A stretch of 64,000 bases of DNA from Siphonodentalium dalli (lineage: Eukaryota; Mollusca; Scaphopoda; Gadilida; Siphonodentaliidae): the NCBI GenBank assembly GCA_032622095.1, contig CP136063.1, forward strand, positions 115,032,723 to 115,096,722, written 5' to 3'. This document shows positions 56,691 through 64,000 of this stretch, in pieces. The translations under genes and the position numbers were made by a program. The notes beneath the pieces were generated by a model. The model ran no database searches. It saw only the letters and a list, made by a program, of their open reading frames with translations, and was not told where the DNA came from. How positions within the stretch are numbered: the first letter of the stretch is position 1; every line of letters starts with the position of its first letter.

Positions 56691-56797
56691 AAACATAAAA
56701 ACTGACTAGAAAATAGATAGAATGCGGGTGTATTCATGCGCGACTAATCTGAACTATGTGGTTATTCGCTTTGCGAGTATGAATAAACGTATAGGGG

Positions 56798-58121
56798 TAG
56801 GGCCCTGCGAACCGTTCGAGGTTCGGTTCGGTTCGAAACCGCTGTGATGATTCGGTCCGGTTCGAAACCTTAGACGGGATTCGTTTATATCGAACTTTTT
56901 CTTTAGTCCTGCAAAATGGGCAAATTTTGCGTACTGGGAATTGTTTATTGAATATATACCGTATATTAATTGGTTTACATACAACTGTGTGATACTATGA
57001 TTTTATGTTTACATTGGACATAATTACTTTGATCATTACTCGGGCGGGGTAACTGGGTGATATTTCATTGAACTGTTCTTTTGGCATAACTTTATTCCGC
57101 TCCCACTAAACGGTCCAGTCGGACATGTCAAATTCGTGATAATTAATTAGTAAAACTATAACATTTCTATCTCAGTCAAAGTTCTACCTCGTCAAAGTTT
57201 GTTTTATTCTCCATATAACTTTACTAATAGACATAATTATACCTAACAAACGAGACAATAAGTTATGATTATTGATGAATACAGATCGAACAAGCTTTTT
57301 TGAATTCCGTAAACTGGCTGAAAGTGAATAGGTATTTCCGGCAGCCTTCTGTGTCAACAATTGGAGTCAACCAATCACAGTGAGGAGAAGGTGTGGCCAT
57401 TGTTTATCAGCATAAATGATTGACATGATTATGTAACCCGATGTGCTTTGTCTTGTGACACTTAATTGCTACAACGCGACATCGGCACGCTTTGATCTTT
57501 GTCATGTGTTGTCGCAGTTACAGATTGACGAGTCTGTTAATAGTTACCGAGTTATGCCACGTGGCGCGTTCATGCTGTCAGTGTGTTAGGCGTTCAATGC
57601 GTCGTTTATCGTGTTGTTTACATTGTACATACATGTATGTACTACTGGAAGCTTGACCGATGATTCAATCAGACATCTGTCTCACTTACTGTTAGAATAA
57701 GTCATAAGTTATGATTTTTCATGAGTGATGCTCAGTGAGCAGATGCGGGTATATACGGAGAATGATAATCGGATATTTGTTTTAATCGGGGTTATGTAAT
57801 ATAATGTATGGACATAAACGGAACATAAAATCAACGTTTTATCGGATTGTCATTCATCTCCAATATAAAATAATTCTTCAACATGTAATTATCTTATATC
57901 GTATACGATAAATTTGTATATAACACGTTGATTGTACTATTATAATGATTCACATACGTTCTAACTGGCTACTAGTATTATGAGTACGTCGCTTGGACTC
58001 TCTTCAATGACACGGTCGGTAATTGGGTTCGAGGTTCGAGATTCGGTTCGATTCGAAACCAAGACGATGATTCGGTTTCAAGGTTCGGTTCGACCTAAAT
58101 TATAAGGTTCGCAGGGCCCTA
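56798..58121. mobile_element. hAT-type element inserted in the inner DIRS ITR
   Basis: Ends TAGGGCCCTGCGAACC and GGTTCGCAGGGCCCTA, with subterminal 'ggttcggttcg' repeats. The flanking duplication GTATAGGG is at 56789-56796 and 58122-58129, with one extra G on the left. The intact ITR at about 63725-63745 shows the pre-insertion sequence. No transposase frame. Same ends as 41637-42266. Confidence 0.92.
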
Positions 58122-58378
58122 GTATAGGGAGAACCTTGCCTCTAGGTTACCAAACGGTACGAAATTTCTTCGGTACGGAAATTATAACTTCCGGTTATAC
58201 CGGAAGTACCGGAAGTTGCGAACCGGAAGTTATAATATTTGGTAACCGGATGTACCTTTTGTCTCTGGCCATGTGATCTTATCTATAAATTGGAATTTAC
58301 AGGTAAGAATCAGTCTTTTTCTCGGTAGTGAGGACGATGAGAGAGTTGAGTGTGCGGGGTGGGCTGGGAGGGCCCTAT

Positions 58379-58478
58379 GAGTTCAGTGTGTAAGTGTCTT
58401 ATGTAGGAAATATCTATTATACTTTATGAAAATAGGATATTTCCTACAAAGACACGTTCCACACTGAACAATGTGGTA
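58379..58478 (-). repeat. Inner DIRS internal complementary region
   Basis: 58443-58475 ('cctacaaagacacgttccac' core) is the complement of the right tip (63755-63786). 58380-58415 ('gttcagtgtgtaagtgtctt') is the predicted complement of the absent left tip. The same arrangement is seen in the relic near 6345-6405. Confidence 0.8.
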
Positions 58479-58516
58479 GAATACGAGCCTAGGAGGTGGC
58501 CACGAGACGAAAGCAA

Positions 58517-60406
58517 CTAGGGGTGAATGATCTGTTGGGCCGCAACCAAGGGACCTAAACGATAAATGGAATTTTCATGTGTCTGTAGGTCACGAAGGTA
58601 GAAGGTGGCAAATGTGGAAGGTTGAGACCAATAAGCTGCGGTCATGATGTCCTTAAGAGCCACAGAGTTCCGGTAAGCCCATGAGGAAGCTACTGCACGA
58701 ACCTCATGAGCTCTAATATGCATGAGGTGTCGATGGTGAGGTGCAATATCCTCGTACGCCATGACTATGGTGCGCTTGATCCATCGGGCAATGGCCCGCA
58801 CAGAGACATCCAGAAATCTTGTGGTGAGGGGTAGAAACAGCCTGGTCTGCACACGTCTCCTCGGTTTTGATCTGCGTAAGAATATCTTAAGAGCTCTGAC
58901 AGGACAAAGGTCTTGATCTGCAGACTGAGGTAGTGCTGGAATCCTAATGACAGCGGGATACTGGTTAGGTAATTGATTTTTGGCAAGAAAGCCAGGATGT
59001 GGGAGCAATTCAACAACATCATTGGATATACGCAAACAACCTTCAGACACCGACAATGCATGAATTTCACTGACCCGCCGAGCAGAAGCAAAGGCTATAA
59101 GGAACACTGTCTTAAGAGTGAGATTGGTGTAAGAACACAAGTTCAAAGGTTCAAAGAGTGAGCTGCCCAGAAATGTCAACACCCATCCTAGATTCCACTG
59201 AGGAGAAAGGGAACGACTTCTGGGGCGAGATAGGGAAAAACTAGCCATTAAGTCAGACAAAACATGGCAGTTACCTATCCATTTAATTCCCGCGTGTCGA
59301 AATGTATGTGACAACATGGAGCGATAACCCTTGAAGATGATTGGGGAGAGTTGTTTGTGGTCAAACAGGTATTGTAGAAAATTGGCAAATGTTCTGCGTG
59401 ATGGATTTGCAAAATCAAGGTCCTTGGAAATGCACCAAGTTGTGTAAATAGCCCAGCGAGACTGATATACCTTCATAGTAGACTGACGCCTTGAGTGAGT
59501 AATGCTGTCCACGACAGCTCTGGAAAACCCCCGTCTTTGGAGACAGGACCGGACAAAAGACACGCGTGAAGGCGGAGGTTGGTGGGATATGGATGCAGAA
59601 CCAGAGGGTCGCCTTGCCCCAGCAGATCTGGGTTCGGAGGGAGTCTGAGCGGAGGGAATTGCAACAGAGGGCGCAACAGGGTGGTCCATGAGCGAACTGG
59701 GTCCAGGGGACATATCAGAATCATTTTGCAATGTGACGACATGATCTTTTGTAGTACCCGAGGCACTAGAGCCGACGGAGGGAAGGCATATACGAACTTG
59801 TGGTCCCATGAGAGACACATCGCATCCACTGCCGAGGCTGTGGGATCCGGACACGGAGAGACGAATATTGGAAGTTTTGCATTGAAGCGGGTGGCGAACA
59901 AGTCCACCTCCGGCCGACCCCAAATTGAACAGATCTTCATGAAAATCTGGGCGTTCAGAGACCATTCTGTGGCAAGAACTTTCCCTTTTCGAGAGAGAGC
60001 ATCGGCTATGACATTCAATGATCCGGGTATATGTCGAATGGAAAGATTCATGTTGTGATGCTGGCACCAGTCCAGAATCTGGAGGGTCACGGCACACAAC
60101 TGAGGTGAGTGTGTCCCCCCCTGTCTTTTGAGGTAACTGACCACAGTGGAATTGTCGGATAGTACCAAGATGCTGTGAGAGGCCAATATGAGGTGCCAAT
60201 GTTGAAGAGCAAGAAGGACTGCTAGCAATTCCTTCACATTGATGTGTGAGGCCAGCATGGACAGAGGCCATTGGCCGGAAACAGTTTGGTGCGATGGTAG
60301 TAAGACCGCACCCCAGCCCTGAAGGCTGGAGTCGGTTGTTATAGTCATTACTGGAGGAGGGGAATTCAAGGGAACCCCTTGCAGTAGCCAGTCCATCAGG
60401 GTCCAC
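58517..60406 (-). CDS. DIRS tyrosine recombinase
   Basis: The 629-codon frame is open throughout. From about residue 280 it is a DIRS tyrosine recombinase: an N-terminal helical part around RSCLQRRGFSRAVVDSIT and TMKVYQSRW, then the catalytic set Arg in SARRVSE (about residue 444), H567-E-V-R570 in RAHEVR, and Tyr603 in ATFYLRD. All four key positions are present. The enzyme would join a circular or linear DNA copy to the target without duplication, and would be expected to act in the nucleus. Residues 1-280 overlap the RT frame and are probably not a separate domain, so the true start may lie downstream or depend on frameshifting. The domestic relic at 2905-6215 is its homologue. Confidence 0.9.
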   Translation of the reverse strand: MDPDGLATARGSLEFPSSSNDYNNRLQPSGLGCGLTTIAPNCFRPMASVHAGLTHQCEGIASSPSCSSTLAPHIGLSQHLGTIRQFHCGQLPQKTGGDTLTSVVCRDPPDSGLVPASQHESFHSTYTRIIECHSRCSLSKRESSCHRMVSERPDFHEDLFNLGSAGGGLVRHPLQCKTSNIRLSVSGSHSLGSGCDVSLMGPQVRICLPSVGSSASGTTKDHVVTLQNDSDMSPGPSSLMDHPVAPSVAIPSAQTPSEPRSAGARRPSGSASISHQPPPSRVSFVRSCLQRRGFSRAVVDSITHSRRQSTMKVYQSRWAIYTTWCISKDLDFANPSRRTFANFLQYLFDHKQLSPIIFKGYRSMLSHTFRHAGIKWIGNCHVLSDLMASFSLSRPRSRSLSPQWNLGWVLTFLGSSLFEPLNLCSYTNLTLKTVFLIAFASARRVSEIHALSVSEGCLRISNDVVELLPHPGFLAKNQLPNQYPAVIRIPALPQSADQDLCPVRALKIFLRRSKPRRRVQTRLFLPLTTRFLDVSVRAIARWIKRTIVMAYEDIAPHHRHLMHIRAHEVRAVASSWAYRNSVALKDIMTAAYWSQPSTFATFYLRDLQTHENSIYRLGPLVAAQQIIHP

Positions 60407-61575
60407 TGACGAAGGTGACCCTTTATTGAGTTGATCACTGAGATCAATGTCTCCATATGATCATAGGCCGGATTCCACTGAGAGAGAAGATATAGTTGTA
60501 GAGGTCGTAAGCGAGCCCGAGCCAGAGGAATTAATTGGCATGCCGCATTGGCCATGCCCAGAAGGCGCATGAAGCCGTGGGCTGTGATGGTCTCCTGTTG
60601 GAGGCACCATCCGGCCTGTACCTGAATCGTCACGGCCCTGGGTAGCGGAAGCGAAACCCGATTCAGATGAGTTTGGAAATGCATACCCAGATGTGTGAAT
60701 TCTTGCGAGGGAATCAGACTGGAATTTTCCAGGTTTATTAGAAATCCCAATTGAGACAATAGAGCGAGTAGATCGTCTAAGTCCTGTGCTAACACTTCTG
60801 GATCGTTGTGGTTCAGATAAAGGTCGTCTAGGTACCCCATGACCACCGACCGAGCAGTTCGTCGAAAGAAAGCGAGAACCGACTCCATAGTGCGGCAAAA
60901 CGCCCAAGGGCTCAGATTGAGCCCGAATGGAACTGTTCGATACTGGTATATAACACCTTGGTATGAGAACCGAAGGTAACGACGAGAAGCGTGTTGGATC
61001 AAAATATGGGAATACGCGTCCTGAAGATCCACACTGACCCCGAATGAATGAGGCTGGGTAACTGCCCGCACAGTCGCTGGAGTATCCATCGAGAAATGTG
61101 GGGGACTGAGGTATTTGTTGAGAGCTGAAAGGTCGATAACTGGTCGGAATTTTCCGTTGTTCTTTGGAACAATGAAAATTCGCGAGTAAAATCCGGGAGT
61201 GGTCACTTTGTCCACTATCTCCACAGCCTGTTTGTCTAGTAGAGATAATATTTCCGTGTGCAACACCTGTGCCCGAACTGGGTCTTTGGGAATTGAGGTG
61301 TGCAAAGGATGAGTCGTGACAGGGGGAGGGGAGTCGAAGACTAGGAAGAGGCCCCTCGATATGACATTTTCCAGCCAGGGATTGTGAATGAACAGTGGCT
61401 GCCATGCCTCCGCGTGACACGAAAGACTCCCCCCCCCCACCGGTATACTTGCAGGCTGTGGATGGAATGTGTCAAAAACGACGAGGAGCTCGTGGCTTGG
61501 CACGAGAATCCTTCTTAGGACGGCGAGGAAATCTGGATCTCTGGGGACCAGGAAATCCTGCAACGGAGGTAGCAT
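59473..61575 (-). CDS. DIRS reverse transcriptase / RNase H
   Basis: 700 codons, uninterrupted. RT motifs: IVPKNNGKFRPVIDLS (135-150), SVDLQDAYSH (181-190) and the catalytic YLDD (248-251). RNase H follows, with acidic residues near D415 (TTDSSLQGWGAV), E449, D474 (LSDNST) and D525 (NVIADALSR). The C-terminal block EVDLFATRFNAKLPIFVS (about 556-573) and PDPTA..DA is typical of DIRS/Ngaro polyproteins. The frame overlaps Gag by about 100 nt and the recombinase by about 930 nt, so translation of all three probably needs reinitiation or frameshifting. ATG 61575 is the first in frame. It makes the element's DNA from its RNA in the host cell. Confidence 0.92.
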   Translation of the reverse strand: MLPPLQDFLVPRDPDFLAVLRRILVPSHELLVVFDTFHPQPASIPVGGGSLSCHAEAWQPLFIHNPWLENVISRGLFLVFDSPPPVTTHPLHTSIPKDPVRAQVLHTEILSLLDKQAVEIVDKVTTPGFYSRIFIVPKNNGKFRPVIDLSALNKYLSPPHFSMDTPATVRAVTQPHSFGVSVDLQDAYSHILIQHASRRYLRFSYQGVIYQYRTVPFGLNLSPWAFCRTMESVLAFFRRTARSVVMGYLDDLYLNHNDPEVLAQDLDDLLALLSQLGFLINLENSSLIPSQEFTHLGMHFQTHLNRVSLPLPRAVTIQVQAGWCLQQETITAHGFMRLLGMANAACQLIPLARARLRPLQLYLLSQWNPAYDHMETLISVINSIKGHLRQWTLMDWLLQGVPLNSPPPVMTITTDSSLQGWGAVLLPSHQTVSGQWPLSMLASHINVKELLAVLLALQHWHLILASHSILVLSDNSTVVSYLKRQGGTHSPQLCAVTLQILDWCQHHNMNLSIRHIPGSLNVIADALSRKGKVLATEWSLNAQIFMKICSIWGRPEVDLFATRFNAKLPIFVSPCPDPTASAVDAMCLSWDHKFVYAFPPSALVPRVLQKIMSSHCKMILICPLDPVRSWTTLLRPLLQFPPLRLPPNPDLLGQGDPLVLHPYPTNLRLHACLLSGPVSKDGGFPELSWTALLTQGVSLL

Positions 61576-63452
61576 GACTTACCATTTGTTGAGCATTAGC
61601 ACGTAACTGATGTTGCCGTGCTTCCACAGACACTGGGACGGACTGAGAGCGCACGGGATATGAAAGTGGCTGAGCGAATCCCCGGTTTGGTGTCACTGAA
61701 GGTGTGGAGAGACGCACCTTCTTTGTCGTCGAGTATGAACGATCAGTGCTAGGACGTTTTCGGTTCAAGTTGGCTGAAGCCTGAGCGGAATGACGAGAGC
61801 CCCGATATTGAGCCTCGGAGGCCAAGGTGGTACGAATTTCGGCTACATGGTTGTTGAACAGGGATTGCCCACCTAATGGCTGTCGGAGTAACCAATCGGT
61901 GTGATGTGGTCTCAAGACCCTGCTATTCTGCAGGGCAGCTGCCCTCCGCAACAATTCGAGATTATGGTTGATTAGCACGGCCGTGGACATGGCATGTGCA
62001 ACCGACCTTGACAATACTTTTGCTAAGTCCTTCATATCAGAAATTCGATCGGGATGTGCCCCCAAGAAAATGGCGGATGACGACAAATGAGCCAAAGATA
62101 GGATACGAATAATATCACGACTTAGATCTTGTAATGTTGTAAGTGGCTGTATCCCCACCTGGATGCTGCCAGGCAGGGTTGCACCAATAGCATCAGCATC
62201 TGTATCCAGTCGAGTGGTATGATCCAAGAATATAGGAGCCCCATCAGAATTGTACGACGACCTTTGAAACCCTTGCGACGATTGTTGAACCGGAAGTGGA
62301 AGGTGAAAGCATGTTTGATTGAACTGCAAATTCTTGCTCTGGGACTCATCTTGTAATAAGGTATTATAATGATTGAATGTATTTTCAACAAGAGGAGATT
62401 GCGGAAGTGAGCGTGGAGCGGCGTTACGCTCTTCAGCACCCAGCATGTTATCGATACTAGAAGATATGCGAGGTTTCATGACAGGTTTGGGAGGTGGACA
62501 CTTCTCCTTTGGAAGAAGTTTATAAAGTAGACCAACTGTGTCCATAAAATCACGTTCTGCAGGAACTTCATGATCCCCGGCCGACAATGCGGAACCACTG
62601 TCGGCTAGCGAATCGTGCTCATCGTCGACAAAACCCTCGGACGCCATGGGATGCAGAGAAGGCACATCGGGATCAATGGCAGCAACAGAACAATCAACAT
62701 CGGGCTGAGATTCGGTACTAGAGGGAGGCCTACTCTGAGAATGGCTCGAACACGGAACAAATTCACGCGCATAAGGATTTAATTTGCTATTTCCTGCCCA
62801 ATTTGAACCCGGAAATCCTGGTGCACAATTAGATGCCCAGGGAGGAAAAGCAGCGCCCCAAGGCCAAAAGGGCGGAGAAAAATAATTGGGAGGAGCCATT
62901 TGCATAGAGGAAGCCCCCCCCCACCGAAGCCCCCAAATGAAGGGTGTCCTGACTGGGCTGGCATAAATGAAGGTGACATACCACTGGCATCCCATGACGG
63001 CGGAGGAGCAGGCCTGGACGTATCGCTTGGGATGACGTTTCCAGGGGGACAAGACCGACCCTCGCAATGGAGTGGGCCACGGCGCCGTGGGGAAGCGTCA
63101 GAAGGCCAGGTGGCAGGTGCGCTTAGTGCGGCACGGGACATCGAGGCTTCCCCACCCAGAACAGCCTCCAAAGGCGCGGGTGCTTGTGTTCTGGAGGATT
63201 GTTTGCCCGAATCTCCGAGAACGGCACTCTGCCTCCCACAGTCTGCTGATGCATGACCAGGGGGGGGGCCGAACTGGTCCTGCCCGTAAAGACTTGTGCG
63301 GATTGCTCTAGAGTACTTATCAATGACCAACGGGTCCTAACCCAACTCCGACATGTTGTACACCGGTTAGTCGGCGAGCAGCCGGTGCACAACACACAAG
63401 GAGTGTGGTTGTCAAAATCCAATTTAGTACGCCCACAAGCGAGACACGACAT
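61472..63452 (-). pseudogene. DIRS Gag-like ORF1, broken by two homopolymer shifts
   Basis: The N-terminal piece (from ATG 63452) starts MSCLACGRTK and contains CVLCTGC and CTTC spacing, a likely zinc-binding motif. The frame changes at a 9-nt G run (63260-63268) and again at a 9-nt C run (62914-62922), after which about 480 codons stay open to 61472. The middle is Pro/Ser/Gly-rich. The C-terminal third is basic (NRKRPSTDRSYSTTKKVR, then PRRPKKDSRAKPRAPRRF). The equivalent run in the 53.6-kb copy has 7 G. The shifts are either recent mutations or sequencing errors. I infer a nucleic-acid-binding structural protein; no enzymatic motif. Confidence 0.8.
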
Positions 63453-63531
63453 TGTTTTTGATTAAATTGTTTTTAAATTTTTAAAGAAAGGCAAAGTTCT
63501 TCCCTGTACGTCCGTTGACGACTGCGTAAAG

Positions 63532-63775
63532 GAGAAAAAGACTGATTCTTACCTGTAAATTCCAATTTATAGATAAGATCACGTGGCCAGAGACAAAAGG
63601 TACATCCGGTTACCAAATATTATAACTTCCAGTTCGCAATTTCCGGTACTTCCGGTATAACCGGAAGTTATAATTTCCGTACCGAAGAAATTTCGTACCG
63701 TTTGGTAACCTAGAGGCAAGGTTCTCCCTATAAGTTTATTCATACTCGCAAAGCGAATAACCACATAGTTCAGTG
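63532..63775 (-). repeat. Inner DIRS right terminal repeat
   Basis: Inverse of 58323 down to 58122 continued at 56796-56755. Contains the repeated ACTTCCGG/CCGGAAGT motif ('acttccggtataaccggaag') and 'gaaatttcgtaccgtttggt'. It carries 'cataagt/cctataagtttattcat', the empty version of the hAT target in the other repeat. Confidence 0.85.
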
Positions 63776-64000
63776 TGGAACGTGTCTTTGTAGGAAATAC
63801 GGGTGTAAGTGGGGTCGGCACAGCAATAAAATTTTAACCCTCCTGATTGACACAAGGCCGGAGACGTAATCCATATAGTTCAGTTCAGGGCTTTCCTTGA
63901 CCGGAAAAACTCCAGTAAATTGGCCATATCATGATGTGAAAAATCAAAGAAATGACATTGGATTACATTAGTTACTTTTATTTGAACACAGAGTTCACGA

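Larger units (their letters stand above)
56754..63786 (-). mobile_element. Inner DIRS retrotransposon, near complete (- orientation)
   Basis: It interrupts the outer DIRS right repeat between 'taatctgaac' (ending 56753) and 'acgggtgtaagtgggg' (from 63787). The uninterrupted sequence survives at 51411-51426, and no target duplication is seen, as expected for tyrosine-recombinase elements. Inverted terminal repeats: 56755-56796 joined with 58122-58323 on the left, 63532-63775 on the right. Genes read leftward: Gag-like, then RT/RNase H, then tyrosine recombinase, all overlapping. The left tip beyond 'ctgaac' is missing, although the internal complementary region at 58379-58475 predicts it. It is about 5.7 kb without the hAT insertion. 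Confidence 0.88.
51289..63908 (-). mobile_element. Outer DIRS-like element, interrupted by inner DIRS
   Basis: The left terminal repeat (51289-51477) is the inverse of two separated pieces, 56694-56753 and 63787-63908. An internal complementary region at 51553-51645 contains complements of the left tip and right tip side by side. Gag-like remnants occur at 52490-53835 in - orientation. No RT or recombinase was seen, so it is a deletion derivative or a composite. The interior also holds other insertions. A piece near 53928-53966 ('cttttctcgtatatgaggac') resembles sequence at the ITR inner edge (58311-58342), so more than one DIRS fragment may be merged. Confidence 0.65.

Noticed and set aside
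59579-60058. 159-codon + strand frame
   Set aside because: Antisense shadow of the overlapping RT and recombinase genes.
58517-63452. Endogenous retrovirus or LTR element
   Set aside because: Tyrosine recombinase instead of a DDE integrase, inverted terminal repeats with an internal complementary region, and no target duplication indicate DIRS. No envelope or protease was seen.

Overview
This is animal nuclear DNA. Coding sequence occurs as short exons with GT/AG splice sites in matching phase, separated by kilobase introns, and most of the window is transposable elements and tandem repeats. No tRNA, rRNA, operon, CRISPR or prokaryotic signal was seen. The repeats include DIRS tyrosine-recombinase retrotransposons, hAT elements, TA- and TTAA-targeting MITEs, and dispersed elements carrying ~160-bp tandem core units. 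This mix resembles a marine invertebrate, perhaps a bivalve or other lophotrochozoan; that is an inference from repeat style only.

Two host genes are readable and they converge. On the + strand, four phase-consistent exons (11588-11727, 15513-15805, 25748-25847, 28450-28543), plus a possible duplicated cassette exon at 7316-7372, encode the last ~208 residues of a Ser/Glu-rich, tyrosine-motif-rich protein ending in the CaaX-like tetrapeptide CIVM. I do not recognise this gene. On the - strand, exons at 48760-48856, 43887-44053 and a four-codon terminal exon at 42501-42512 encode the C-terminal ~91 residues of the G-protein subunit beta-5 (GNB5). The 5' parts of both genes lie outside the window or were not found.

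Layout: 1-2.6 kb, palindromic repeats. 2.6-6.7 kb, a DIRS relic split by a LINE that is itself split by a TTAA MITE. 6.8-28.5 kb, the CaaX gene, whose large intron holds a ~3.7-kb, ~124-copy 30-bp minisatellite (21.87-25.59 kb). 28.5-42.5 kb, intergenic repeats, including a 182-bp-arm palindrome at 31.94 kb. 42.5-48.9 kb, the GNB5 tail, with a 164-bp-unit array (44.5-47.2 kb) in one intron. 48.9-50.2 kb, a hAT element with an 8-bp target duplication. 51.3-63.9 kb, a nested complex: a degraded DIRS element with terminal repeats and an internal complementary region is interrupted by a second, nearly complete DIRS copy (Gag-like, RT/RNase H and tyrosine recombinase genes), and one terminal repeat of that copy is split by a hAT element.

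The main points of interest are the DIRS-in-DIRS nest with a paralogous empty site inside the window, the unrecognised CaaX/phosphotyrosine-motif gene, the two-block minisatellite and its possible isolated relatives in a GNB5 intron, and the four-codon last exon of GNB5.
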